A DNA stretch of 64,000 nucleotides, from positions 62,001-126,000 of the forward strand of contig JAUCBJ010006677.1 of the NCBI GenBank assembly GCA_032718475.1, written 5' to 3'. Positions within the stretch are counted from its first letter, which is position 1. Every line of letters begins with the position of its first letter. This DNA is from Nemertoderma westbladi (taxonomy: Eukaryota; Xenacoelomorpha; Nemertodermatida; Nemertodermatidae). Shown piece by piece: positions 47,705 to 58,713 of the stretch. A program made the translations under genes and the position numbers. The notes under the pieces are model-generated. The model searched no databases. It had not been told where the DNA came from and saw nothing but the letters and a program-made list of their open reading frames with translations.

Positions 47705-49582
47705 AAGAGAATTTGAAATTTTCGAGTGACTATTTTTAAACATAAATAACTTCGGTTCTACAGGGCCGTTTAATCTGAAACTTTTTTCATTGGATAGAGG
47801 ATAGATTGTAGTGTGTGAAATAGGATAAAACTTGGGAAAAGACTTATGTGCACTTAGTGCAAAATGCACTTAAATAGTGAACATTTTTTCGATATTTCAA
47901 ACACTATTATTTCCAGTTCTATTCATCGTAGAATGTTATTTTTTGGATTAAAATGTAGTTTGGAATGATTTCTAACTATAATCGTAACATTTGTTTAACT
48001 TTTTATGTCTATAAAGTGACTTAAAATGTCCATGAATATGGTCCAAAATCGCAAATCCAGATTTATTAAATTGGATTTTTGACACTTTTAGCGACTGACA
48101 CTTGATCATACACCATCGTAGATCGGTAGAGGATAAACATAAGTTTGTTAAATAAGAGCCACCATTACGATCTGCTAAAGTGCATTTGTACAAATAAGTG
48201 TGCAAAAGTGCAAATTTTTTAATAAGGTCAAATTATATAGTATTGGGTTATTTTCTTTGCAGATACTTTATTTTCATATTAATATGTTGTTTGAACCTTA
48301 CTGAGCGCATTAGGGGATATGCGTACAAATAACCGGCCCTTATGAGGCTTCGATTGGGTAAATTAATAAAACATAAGGTTGTATAGTATAATATTCTAAA
48401 AACCAGTGTGATATTAAATGCACTTTAAATAATAAATAGAAATCAAATAACAATTGGACCACACAATTAAAAACTCGCACAATTTTGTACTTATTATATC
48501 GCTTCAAATTAATTCAACAGTGGATATTTGGGGGAAGGGGGAAGTTACAGTGTGCATTCGGGGGAAGTTTGGTGAACTGCATTTATGCAGTGAATCCAAA
48601 CTTCCCCCTTTGATATATCATATACTTAAGACATGCTAGGGTGACGGGGAAATATTTGTTACTGTCACACTTTGCTTCCATTTATCCTATCCTTTATTAT
48701 TACCCCAGTCAGATAAGAGATAATAAATCAGTAAAAACTAAACTAAACTGTCTTTCATGCAAACAAATTTCTAACTAAAGACGGGTGAATGACCATGACC
48801 ATGGAAATAATTTTAAATATAATTGTATATCAACTATTTGGGGAGGCTTCCAAGTTAAACCCGAAAACAATTATTTTGTTACATATATAGTAAATAACGT
48901 TGTATGTTCTTCTTCCTCTCATAATAAAATATAAATGAAATATCTCAGATCGCTATGCCCTGTAACATTTCACAACCAAAATATTTAAGTGTGAAAAGTG
49001 TAGGCCTACCACACTCCGCCCAAACAACCGCAAACGCATAGCCAACAAATTTAACAAAAGGTTACATACATGTTGGGTTCATGACGAGATGAGTGAAAAT
49101 TGATCGCGTAATATAAAGTAAAAAATTAAGAGACGGGCTGGCTCTCCTCCACTTTCTTACCCAATGGATATGTTGTTGTAATAATCTAATATTGGGGCGG
49201 CTTTCTCTCGGTAAGATAAAGATTCAATAAGATGAATAAAGATTCGGGGTCCGAAAAGGACATCAGAGAATAGCAATAATTGTAGCTAGTTAATACTGCG
49301 GCGTTGTTGACCATCATGAGATTAAAAGCCAACATAATTAAAATTTGCAAATCAAAGTGTGTTAAGTAAATGTTTTTGTAAGTGTTTAGATTAATTTAAT
49401 TTAGATTTGCTTTGAGCGGAAATTTAGTAGTATTCCAATTGATAATGAAAACAATTTACATAAATTCATTTTTAATAGTGAAACTTCACCCTTCGTATCG
49501 TCCGCGCCATTCACATTTTCCGCAATTTTTTAATGGTAATTATGTAATAAAATTTCTAATATTAATAGTCTATATGTTACAG
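47705..49582. other. Long non-coding stretch (candidate intron 2, right part)
   Basis: AT-rich, no coding signal. A 49-nt hairpin is at 48560-48608. The 3' end is the T-rich tract and acceptor tatatgttacag of the exon at 49583. Confidence 0.45.
48560..48608. other. 49-nt hairpin
   Basis: The arms gggggaagtttgg and ccaaacttccccc are perfectly complementary (13 bp). Inside them actgcat pairs with atgcagt around a tiny loop. It could be a small hairpin RNA source or just a palindrome. There is no evidence of transcription. Confidence 0.5.
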
Positions 49583-49804
49583 GTGCGTGTAACATCTAAC
49601 CTATATAATCAGGATCCACCAGATGAAGAGATCTGCGCCACAATAGCCGACAACCATAAAGACCCCAACAACGATCTACACTACATATTGGAATGCCCTG
49701 ATGCTGGGTTAAGTGGAACCCACATTATCCTTAGACATACCATAGACTTTGATTTGTGTGAGGTGAAAGCATGGGGGAACATGGTCGCGGTGGTCGAGGG
49801 ATGA
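49583..49804 (+). CDS. Candidate terminal exon: second half of F-type-lectin/discoidin-like domain
   Basis: 73 codons plus TGA, preceded by the acceptor ttacag with GTG as first codon (phase 0). The peptide contains EEICATI, LHYILECPD, LSGTHIILRH and ends with FDLCEVKAWG. This is the typical closing half of the F-type lectin fold (xICAT, I/LxCP, GxYVxI, LxLCEVxVxG). Two conserved cysteines (ICAT and ECPD) and the C of LCEV are present. It complements the half-domain of the exon at 33918-34106. An open frame from 49412 upstream of the acceptor is intronic. Confidence 0.68.
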   Translation: MRVTSNLYNQDPPDEEICATIADNHKDPNNDLHYILECPDAGLSGTHIILRHTIDFDLCEVKAWGNMVAVVEG

Positions 49805-50410
49805 GCTAGAACTCTACTAAATAACTTAATTATGGACTTAAAATCATTGTGGTGGGAAGTCGTCTTTAGTAGGAAACTGTCGTTGCACTCTGGGGACAGA
49901 CCCCACCCCCCCCCCCCCCCCTTCACTAAACAAACCCATAATTCAGATTCAAGTTCATGTCTCTCTCAAGGTAATAAATGTACTATGTGCATAATGTAAT
50001 ATAACAGTACATTAGTAAGGCTAAAAATAGAGAAATTAAACGAAGAAATGTATGATAATAATAGGATACTAATGTTATTTAGTTTGAACATATCACGGAA
50101 TACTGAATATACATGGAAGGACAATTGTATAATACGCAATAAATCATACCTAATAATGTATAATACGCAATAAATCATACCTAATAATGTATAATACGCA
50201 ATAAATTGTACGCGGATTCAATTCCCTGCACTACCCACCGAAAATGGGACTAGTGGCATTTACCAATTATAGATGGCGAGGTGACATTACCAATAATAAT
50301 GTCACCTCACAACCAACTAAGGTGATACACGCCGCCAGCCACAGGGGAAGTTGATGGGGGGGAGGGCAGAAAACTCCCCACAAGCGTCGGCAGGTAATGC
50401 GCGTGGTGAG
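49805..50410. repeat. 3' flank with C-run, 31-bp repeats and a hairpin
   Basis: A C run is at about 49904-49920. Two to three copies of a 31-bp unit (ataatacgcaataaatcata plus cctaatgt) lie at about 50130-50205. A 12-bp perfect hairpin, gaggtgacatta / taatgtcacctc, is at about 50279-50308. No gene seen. Confidence 0.6.
49973..49978 (+). terminator. Possible polyadenylation signal
   Basis: AATAAA lies 168 bp after the stop codon of the terminal exon. In AT-rich DNA this hexamer is common, so support is weak. Confidence 0.35.
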
Positions 50411-51715
50411 TTAAGTGAGCCATGGCACCCGACAACGTAGGAAAGGGGGGGGGGGGGGGGTGGCAACAGAAGCCCCACAAGCGTTGGCAGATAATGCGCG
50501 CAGTGAGTTAAGTGAACCGTGGCACCCGATGACAGAGGATAATGGGAGGACTACGAATATCCACAGGGCCGTCCAACTGGGCAGAGGGAGGGACGTTGGT
50601 GCCATAAGCAGCCAAACGAGAAAACGTCGAGCCCACTCGGAAGACGGAAGATGGAATGTAGAGTTCATCTGGGAGGTCGATACGAGATCTCATGAAGGAG
50701 GACATAATGCTGAAATCAGAAGAAGGGAGGTGTTGCTACGGGCAACGAAAAAGACGTCGAGAGAGGATGGACAGTGAACCATCGATAGTCGAACTAGAGA
50801 GAGAGAACCGGTGGGGTTGTACTCCAGGAGATTGCTGTCGCTACGGAGAAATACAACCTGGCAAAATATACCACACACCGCGAGAGGGGTACAGAGTGTA
50901 CTGGTACGAGGAAGAAGACAGAAGAGGGGATCGGAGGGAAACTTCCCGTCGGAACGTAGCTGCCGATTGAGGATATGGTAGTCGTGGGGAGGAGTTCTCA
51001 GAATATTCGAGAAGATTGAACTTCGATCCGGAAGGACACAGGCAGACTGCAGGTCATACTGTAGGCCTTACTGCACATACTATAGGCCATGCTGGGAGAG
51101 ATATTGTAGGCGATAGGGTAGCTCAAATGCCGGGATTGGAAACAGAGGTCGCGGCATACATACCGGTTAGTAGGCAGGAACCTGATAAGCCTATACTGGT
51201 ACCTGCACATCACTATGACTATAACATGCAGTGATACAATATATACCCAGGGGAGGAGGGGTGGGGTATTGCAGATAGGTGTATGGGCCCCAAAATAATG
51301 ACATCAACCGGTGGGGGGGGGGGGGGGGGGGGGGGTGACATTCCCCCATTACAGTATTCGCAATATACACAACCATAAACAAGAAACCCGACCCCCTCAG
51401 ATCCAAACAAATTATTTGACACAGAGATATGGAGGGGACCGCTACCCCCGATGATATATCCCACTCAGGGAAAGTCGACAAACCCGAGAGGTGAAACACA
51501 CCCAACATTAAAGGAGCCTGCATCCCTACCGTCGAGCGCACCAGAAGTTCAAGCGATGGGAATGGCAACACTAATTGACGCGCTAAAAACTAGAATGAGC
51601 TGCCACCCTTGGAGCCTTTCAAGTTTGATGGTAGCAAGCCGGAAGAATATCTACAGTTCCGGCGAATGTACAGCAATGAGATTTTGACAAAAAATCTGAC
51701 ACAGGCGGAGTGCCT
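50411..51715 (+). pseudogene. Decayed BEL/Pao gag-like region
   Basis: Charged, low-complexity frames (50415-50777, 50692-50970, 51016-51234) lead into 51451-51687. After a frameshift near 51585 the translation reads LPPLEPFKFDGSKPEEYLQF then RRMYSNEIL. This resembles the DUF1759-type gag core of BEL/Pao elements (LPKF.G.P.E...F). The region has an approximately 100-bp direct repeat (50385-50430 region and 50480-50530) and G runs at about 50443-50460 and 51306-51325 that break frames. It ends abruptly at about 51715. No pol follows on this strand. Confidence 0.5.
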
Positions 51716-51819
51716 TAAATACCGGAGTGCCTAAAGAGTATATCTAATACATATAAAAAGTCTCAGCTCGTGAAAAAATAAGCTAAATGAATTATTGGGG
51801 ATACCACGTACTTATTTTA

Positions 51820-53010
51820 CTCATAATATAAAGTAGGAACATAAGTCGCATAAAGTAGAATAGCCATAATAAAAAGTAACCAAAAAAACAACGTTTATTT
51901 TTTGGGTTCTTTTTCTTTCTGGGGGTCGCTTGCGACGTTTCGGTGGCGGGGAGCCATTACCAGGTATCGGAGGTGGAGAACCTTGCACTTGTATCCCCTC
52001 AGTGGCGGAAGCATGAAGTTCCAATGAGTCAGAAGGGTGTACAACAGTTCGTAAGGTTGGTCCACCAGTAGATGTTCCCATTAAGGTTCACTAACCACGA
52101 TTGATGTGGGAACAGAATAGCGCAATAACCTTTGGGTCGAGTCAAAGATATTTGACTTTGTTATATGGTCAAGATATTTCTGCAGGGACTCGACTTCGGT
52201 GTCGTCAAGGGGATTAACCAGAGATAGGAAATCCACGCTGCAGGCGGGATGCTCGGGTTTCGTTACACAATGTCAACCGAGCGAGTCGAATTCCAGGTGA
52301 TCCTGAGTCCCATTGCACGGGAATGGAGAGGACGTCTTACGAGGTAATTATCCCGAATTAAAGTCTTTGTTTGATCAGCTCGACCGGGAGGAGCGATAAT
52401 CCATTCATTGGTATCGTCGCATATAGGCTCTACGATGTGAACTTACAACATCGGAGCATCCACAAATAAATTGGGGTTAGACATGTCGGTGTCGAGAGGT
52501 ATCGGTCGGGTTTGACTGTAAGCGACATCGAAAACGCTTTTCAGACCCAGACATGTGAATACGTGCTTTACTTTGGAAAGCAGTAAAGCTGATTCGCGTT
52601 CGTCGTTCAATCGTCCACGCTACGTCCGATCTTTGTCTACAACAGCGACATACTCTGAGAGAGGCATACTCCGAGAGTGAGTTCGGTAGATTCACCATTG
52701 AGATCAGCCGTCATCGTATCCATCATCTCCGCATGCTGTCCCGAGAATCTCGTTTATCGGAAGAGGGTGTTTCAACATATTGAGGTGCGAGTTTGAGAAT
52801 AGGACTGCAACGGGGGTAGGCGGACGTCACCACCCCAACCAGACAGCCACACGCCGCAACACAGTCCCTGGTAGATCCCTGAATGACGAGACTCGAGTTT
52901 GCAACTACCAGCGGTACCGAAGCATCGTGGCTATATGCTAAACTCTCATCAAGCCAGGGAGATGGGGGACTGGTCCGGAGCCAGATGTGTCTGTTACAAT
53001 CCTCGCATCA
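51820..53010 (-). pseudogene. Unidentified minus-strand coding remnant
   Basis: Successive open segments in shifting frames on the minus strand. The first, about 52990-52740, has 80-odd codons with AYSHDASVPL and CGCLVGVVTSAYPRC. Next is a stretch around 52700-52480 with WTIERR. A segment at 52263-52083 contains DFLSLVNPLDDTEVESLQKY. Then comes 52081-51821, rich in proline and basic residues (SPPPKRRKRPP). The order of a His-Asp/Val-Val-Thr-Ser segment, a middle part and a basic Pro-rich tail loosely recalls a herpesvirus-type maturational protease/scaffold, but similarity is weak and unverified. It may equally belong to another mobile element. Confidence 0.3.
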
Positions 53011-53599
53011 ATGAAAGGTTGGACAATTTTTTTTAAACTGGTTACGCTAGACTGGCTGGCATTTCATTTATTATAATCAAAATTACTAAGATCACACTGC
53101 ACTATAACACAGTATAAGCACAAAAATAAAACGGGCCGTGCACAACAAATACAAGTAATGAGTCTAGTAAAATACCACTGGCAACTTGTGAGACCTCGTG
53201 GAGCACATAATGTCACAGAGAAAAAATAATTACGGTTATTAGAAGTTTATCAATACACAAGAATTGAATAATGGGTGGTTTGAATAAAAAACAAGTAATT
53301 GGTGGATTAAAATTTGCTCTGTCTACAAGCAAAAAAAAATGGAACAAAAACAATAACAGGAGCAATAAAGATCCTGTAAAATTAAAATAGTAGTGCTTGA
53401 GAATTATTATCATGAAAATTAAACTGAGGTACCCGGATTTAAAGTAAGTTGTGGTGCTCATGATTAATTGTGGAGCGAGAAAATACGATGATTGTAGGTT
53501 AAACTATTTCACAGCAAAATTTAAAATATATAGTCACACATTTAGGTAGAAGGATTAAAATAGTCACTGTCTACAAGCAATCACGTCATCATGGTACTG
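53011..53599. other. AT-rich non-coding gap
   Basis: No gene or repeat recognised. Confidence 0.4.
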
Positions 53600-54130
53600 C
53601 TATTTAAAGAACTCATAAACCAACAAAAAATAATTAAACGATATAATAATACGAACTGAGAATGGTACACTAAGGCTATGACAAGCAGCAATGTGGTCAC
53701 TGCTCATGCGTTCCTCTATGGAGAGCTCACCGGAATTGAGACGAGCAAGGATTGATCTAGCTGAGTATCTCTTGGATAGAAGAGAATTTATGGATGGAAC
53801 CGGGAAGTTTGCAAGGCATTTACTGAAGACGGAACCCAAACCAGCATAGAGAGTTGGATCAGACAAGTAGACATTTTCCCGAACTAGACATCGCAATAAT
53901 CTGTTCAGCAACATGTTTGGGCAATGATGAAGCCGATGAAGTATCCTGATGCACTCGCGATACGCCTCAGTTGCAAGTTCTTGACAACCCAACATTTAGA
54001 AAACTATCGAGTTAGACACGTACGGACCAACATACAATAAATCACGGAGAACTATGCGGTACGCAATCTCTAGATCCTTGATCTGTTTGGAGCTGAAAGA
54101 TCCCAACCCAAATCGTAACGTATACATGGG
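53600..54130 (-). pseudogene. LINE family E, copy E2 (C-terminal fragment, reverse)
   Basis: From about 54130 down: KDLEIAYRIVLRDLLYVGPY, VSNS, then a stop. The open frame 53995-53600 follows with ELATEAYRECIRILHRL, LLRCLVREN, LYAGLGSVFSKCLA and YSARSILARL. It parallels E1 at 41398-41887. It lies just left of LINE A5 and probably belongs to the same original element as E3 at 57538-57985. Confidence 0.65.
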
Positions 54131-54459
54131 TCCTGGATTAAGGACCCATATACTTGGCTGCAGGGGTATATGGCCTGACCAGGCAGATGGTGATCTACCA
54201 ATGGCTGGTCAGGAGCAGAGTGTTCTCATGTCCACTCTGAGAGCACTTCATTGCGACCTGCACCTGGCAGCAAGGGTACAGGGCATGACCCAGCAGATGA
54301 GCTGCAACAGCCAATGGTGGGTCATGTGCGCCAGAGTAGATATGGGTGATGGGCCTCATATCTGACTCCATTGCGACACCCACCCTGTGGAATGGCAAAC
54401 CAGGGTGTGGTATTTGCCCCGAGAGCTGACTCGGCAAAAAAGCACACCCAACCCCCACT
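54131..54459 (+). promoter_or_regulatory. LINE A5 leader with two approximately 115-bp repeats
   Basis: Units at about 54165-54273 and 54274-54390 share the succession ggta, tggc/gggc, tgacc, gcagatg, ccaatgg, ggtca, cattgcgac and cacc. A short hairpin gggtcct...aggaccc is at about 54128-54147. Tandem repeats in LINE leaders often carry the internal promoter. That role is inferred here. Confidence 0.4.
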
Positions 54460-55674
54460 ATGGATTACATTAGCAATGCGGAGGTCCGGCCACTAGAGGC
54501 CAGTGGAATTACCGGACACAATCGGCCTCACAGGCATCAGTTAACTCCTGACCGGCTGCCTGTCTCACCCCCTACTGGAGAGAGAGCAGCCAACAATTCT
54601 TTGAGTCCCTTTCCTGATGACCTTTCTGGCCCAAACCCTGGGTCACCAGGAAGGCCAGATTGTGATGGGGAGAGGGATTCTGGAGTTGGAGGCTACTCTC
54701 ATGTTCCACCCCGACCAACAAAGCCATTGGTGAATCTGAGGCAAGTCACAAGACTAGCCTCAGTAAACACCCTAACACTCGGGTCCCCAATGCGACAAGG
54801 TGAGCTGACTGCCTTGGCAGATAAGCTTTCTCTTAGCGCAGTGGGTGTTCAAGAGCACCGAATGCAGACTGGACAGACTGATGAGGTTCTGATTAGGGAC
54901 ATGGGGGGCGGTTGGCAACTCGCCCTCGCGTCAGCAGATGATAGTGGCAATGGTGGAATTGGTCTATTGATGAATCCAACTGCACTTGCAGCATTGGACA
55001 AAATAGACCAAATCTCTAACCGCATCATCCGTTGCCACTTCTCATGTTCTGGAAGACTGGCTAAGAAGTTTCCTAAGGTGGTTCTGATTGTGTGCTACTC
55101 TCAAACTAGTGTTGCCCCTGTAGAGGAGGTGGAAAATTTCTACCACAATCTACAAGCAGCTACTGATGGAGTGGATCAGCATGCATTCTTAACATTCCTG
55201 GGAGACTTTAATGCAAGTCTGCATCAATCACCTACATCGCCCTGGGTCTATAGCAATAGTGTTAACCGAAATTCTGTCCATCTTCAGGATTTTATCTCTG
55301 GAAATGGATTGTTTTCGGCTGGAACCCAGTTCAAGAAGCGAACTGGAAAGCTATGGACTCATAGTGGACCCAGTGGTCACAAGTCCCAGATAGACCATAT
55401 TCTGTTTCGTAGGAAATACAGGAGCTCTATACAAGACTGTAATGCATTTACACTTCGACCCTTCTCCAGTGATCACCGCCTTATTGTGGCCAAGGTAAGA
55501 CTTAGTCTGCGTGCTAGCAGAACAACGAAATCTGCAGGAACAGGAAAAGGGCCCCCTGGACTGACAACAAAATTCAGAAGTGCCGAAATGACCTTCATAA
55601 GGCGCAGAAAGAGTCCCGACTCAAACAGACTACAGCGGCCAAGAATGCAGTTAAGGCTGCATCTAGGTCCCTGA
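54460..55674 (+). CDS. LINE A5: APE-type endonuclease ORF
   Basis: 404 codons from ATG 54460. Residues 1-95 are a Pro/Gly-rich N-terminal segment without a known domain. The endonuclease starts at about residue 100: TLGSPMRQGELTALADKLSL, then VQEHRM (130-135, metal-binding Glu), GGIGLLMNP (165-173), LGDFNASL (247-254) and SDHRLIV (about 340-346). All the main APE-nuclease motifs visible in this family are present. After residue about 360 a deletion of about 190 bp, relative to A4, fuses the ORF to the linker region out of frame, so the last 40-odd residues are not family sequence. In the intact element this ORF would continue into RT. Confidence 0.85.
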   Translation: MDYISNAEVRPLEASGITGHNRPHRHQLTPDRLPVSPPTGERAANNSLSPFPDDLSGPNPGSPGRPDCDGERDSGVGGYSHVPPRPTKPLVNLRQVTRLASVNTLTLGSPMRQGELTALADKLSLSAVGVQEHRMQTGQTDEVLIRDMGGGWQLALASADDSGNGGIGLLMNPTALAALDKIDQISNRIIRCHFSCSGRLAKKFPKVVLIVCYSQTSVAPVEEVENFYHNLQAATDGVDQHAFLTFLGDFNASLHQSPTSPWVYSNSVNRNSVHLQDFISGNGLFSAGTQFKKRTGKLWTHSGPSGHKSQIDHILFRRKYRSSIQDCNAFTLRPFSSDHRLIVAKVRLSLRASRTTKSAGTGKGPPGLTTKFRSAEMTFIRRRKSPDSNRLQRPRMQLRLHLGP

Positions 55675-55867
55675 ACAGGCAGTACTCTGCTAATCTACAG
55701 GAGCTAATAAACCAACAGGTTGATGCCATCAATGATGCTGACGACAGCAGGCAATCATCCCAGGCATGGAAATCGATCAATCTGCTTACTGGGCGGAAAA
55801 GCCAACCAACCACCAAGGTTAAGGCTGAATCACCAGCCGATCGCCTCAATGGTTGGAAAGCCCACTT

Positions 55868-55973
55868 TGAAAAGCTCCTCAATAATGACAGAGTATTGCC
55901 TGATAACTTTATTGAAGTAATGAAAAGCTCCTCAATAATGACAGAGTATTGCCTGATAACTTTATTGAAGTAA
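55868..55973. repeat. 53-bp tandem duplication in LINE A5
   Basis: Unit starts at 55868 and 55921. The two copies look identical and adjacent. The extra 53 bp shifts the reading frame between linker and RT. Confidence 0.97.
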
Positions 55974-57481
55974 AAGTGTCTGAGTCTGTACTCCCAGATA
56001 TTCCCATTGGCGATATCTCCTTTGCAGAAGTGAAGGCTGCTGCAAAGAGCATTAAGACCAATCGCGCCAGTGGAGTAGATGGTGTTCCCCCTGAGGTCTT
56101 TAAAATACCTGAGTGTTTAAAGCTCATCTATCCCATCATAGTAGACATGTACCGAACAACAAGAGTCCCACAAGAAATGAAAACAAATAAGTTGGTGCCA
56201 GTTCCCAAGAAGGGCAACCTAACACTCTATGGTTCTTTTCGGGGAATCTCATTGATCTCGATTGCTGCAAAGCTATACAATAGGATTCTATTAAATCGCA
56301 TCAGGGATCCCATTGAGAGACTGCTCCGTGGAAATCAGAATGGGTTCCGTAAAGGTCGTGGGACCATGGAGCCCATTTTGGCACTTAGAAGGATCTCTCG
56401 CTCACGTATGTTCAGCATACTTTCATTATATGGGATTCCTGATGAAATTATTGCAGCAATCAGATCAGTATACGATGGTTCGACAACATTTGTGTCTACT
56501 GTTGACGGTGACACAGAACCATTTGAAGTGTTATGGGGCGTCCTCCAAGGAGACACACTTGCACCATTCTTGTTCATTATTGTGGTTGACTATGTTCTAC
56601 GCATGTCCTTAGATCATTATAATGATGATGGGGTGATGATAACTCCACCTACTGGCTCCAGAAGTCGAGGAAATCCTGCCAAGTACCTAACTGATCTAGA
56701 CTTTGCTGATGACTTAGGAGTACTATCAGAATCATTAGAGGGAGCCCAACGGCTCCTCAGCTCATTAGAACATGCTGCTTCTAGTGTTGGTCTTTTTATT
56801 AACTCCAGAAAGACCAAAATTCTGACAGTTAACTTTGAAAGTCCTCAGCAAGTCTCTGATCGGATGAGCATAAGCTCAAAGGATGGTATGCTTGAGCATG
56901 TGGACGACTTCTGTTACCTGGGATCATGGATCCGGAAGTCAGGTGAGGACCTTCGAATACGTAAGGGAAAGGCATGGGCAGCCTTGAATAGGCTTTCCAG
57001 GATTTGGAAGTCACCGAGAATTAATCGGAAACTTAAGGTCCGATTATTTAGAGCAGCAGTAGTTCCAGTACTCCTCTACGGGAGTCCATGCTGGGCTCTA
57101 ACTGCTGAGGACACCAAATCTCTGGATGGCACATTCACAAGAATGCTACGCCGGGTTCATTGTGTCAAGTACAATGCACACATCTCCAACCAGACACTAT
57201 ATAACATTGGAGGTGTCTCATTGGTTCCCCCAAGCTTGACACTAGAACAAAATCGACTCCGCTTTGCAGGACATTGCTTTCGCCGTGAGGACCAGCCAGT
57301 GCATAATCTTGTACTTTGGCAGCCTCATGGAGTGAATAAGCATGGTGGACAGCCCATGACTTTCTTGAGACGCATCTTAAAGGACACTGGCCTTAAAGAT
57401 GCGGATGATCTAGCAAATGTCATGGGTGATAGGGAGTTGTGGCGGTGCAATTTTGTTGACAAGCCGGCACAGCATTCTTAA
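55949..57481 (+). pseudogene. LINE A5: reverse transcriptase ORF lacking motif A
   Basis: 510 codons, colinear with A4 from DNFIEVKVSESVLPDIPIGD onward. It includes VPVPKKGNLTLYGSFRGISL, NQNGFRKGRG, GVLQGDTLAPFLF, FADD, and the same C-terminus. A 26-residue in-frame deletion joins ALRRI to SRSRMF and removes motif A (VDFFKAFD in A4), with its catalytic aspartate. Despite the long open frame it cannot encode an active polymerase. The apparent start is an internal position. Confidence 0.85.
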
Positions 57482-57537
57482 AAATGCAGCTGCAATGCAG
57501 CATGCCGATCATAGTAGTAGTAGTAGTAGTAGTAGCT

Positions 57538-57985
57538 GTATGTAAGTACGATAGATACTGCTGAATGTGGTTGATCCGGACTGTGGGTCATCAGAAGAAC
57601 GTCATCTGCGTACCCGATGGAGCCAAACCATAGAAGAGCTAATTCGGCTCCAAAATCTATTGCTTTCAAATGTTCTAGAATATGGCGGGAGTAGAAAAGA
57701 AAGAGAATTGGAGATGTGAGACTGCCCTGTTTAACTCCCCTGGCCAGTGAGATGCCGAATGAGTCTATAAGGTTCCCAAATCTTAAATAAACAACCGTAG
57801 CCAGGTAATAGGAGAGTAAAGTTTTGCAAATATAAGGGTTCAGGTGCTCTTTAAGATCACGGAAGAGGACTACGAAATCCACGTTATCATTTGCTCCAGA
57901 GATGTCCAAGCTACAGACAAAGACCGTTCGACCTGCTCGCCGTTGGTAATCAAGTGATTCAAGAAGCGTTGAAATAATGAGATCT
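57538..57985 (-). pseudogene. LINE family E, copy E3 (RT core, reverse)
   Basis: On the minus strand: TLLESLDYQRRAGRTVFVCS, then LDISGAND (motif A), then ARGVKQGSLTSPILF (motif B), then SIGYADDVLLMTHSPD (motif C with both Asp). The reading stops where LINE A5's (TAG)n tail begins at 57535, and the ORF's apparent C-terminus (YYYYY) is the tail in reverse. The region between motif C and the E2 C-terminus is missing. Confidence 0.75.
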
Positions 57986-58713
57986 GAACCGCTATTGTAT
58001 ACGCTTCACACGAACTCACACGATATATTTATTATTCACACGTTTTAGCTTAATTTAAAGGTCATTCACGTATTTTAATTTAATTTAAAGTCAAAATACG
58101 GTTCGAAAGACATATTTAATATTTACCAGATTAAATAGTCACTGTTTTCCTTATCCAAGATAACAGGTTGAGTTTCTGTAATGCAAACTGTACTAAAAGG
58201 TTGCATTCACAGTTATACGGACACCATTTGTGTTTTCAGAGAAACACGTTGTTTCGTTCCAAATTGTTCGGTGACATGCTGGTAAATGTAGAAATTAGAA
58301 CGCTCAGCTCTCACACTTATTTCACACTAGTAACTACTGTAATAGTTATTTGATCATTTATGGTGATATTTAATTTGGGTTGTATTAATTTTGGTTATTA
58401 TTATTAATTTGTATTAAATACAAAATTTTTGAAATTTTTTTCGCATATTTCTATGCTGGTAACGTCACACAAAACCGCTTCCACGATTGAGTATTGACGT
58501 TAGTAATTAGTCACTTATTTTGAATTATTTAAGTTTTAAGTCAAATAATTTACTGTTAAATTAAATTGTTGCATATGCAGCTGTTCATATACAACGTACA
58601 ATTAACATAAGTAGATTTTGTTGCTACCTGCAGTGTAGTCTAATACTAATACCTACGTTGTATTAAATGGCTAATAAATAATTACACACTCAATCGTAAC
58701 TATCTACAAGACG
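57986..58713. other. AT-rich stretch downstream of BEL-2 pol (possible 3' LTR)
   Basis: Lies directly after the end of the minus-strand BEL/Pao integrase, where a 3' LTR would be expected. No second copy is in the window, so LTR identity cannot be tested. Confidence 0.3.

Larger units (their letters stand above)
54131..57535 (+). mobile_element. LINE family A, copy A5 (longest copy, with 5' region)
   Basis: The only copy with the 5' part. 54131-54459 is a non-coding leader containing two diverged repeats of about 115 bp. It is followed by the endonuclease ORF, RT ORF, family 3' UTR and 8 TAG units (57512-57535). Defects are a deletion of about 190 bp near 55535, a 53-bp tandem duplication at 55868-55973, and a 78-bp deletion at about 56395 that removes RT motif A. 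It is inserted between two pieces of a family E LINE that lie on the opposite strand. Confidence 0.85.

Noticed and set aside
57986-58713. 3' LTR of the BEL-2 element
   Set aside because: Position is right, but without the 5' copy in the window there is nothing to compare it with.
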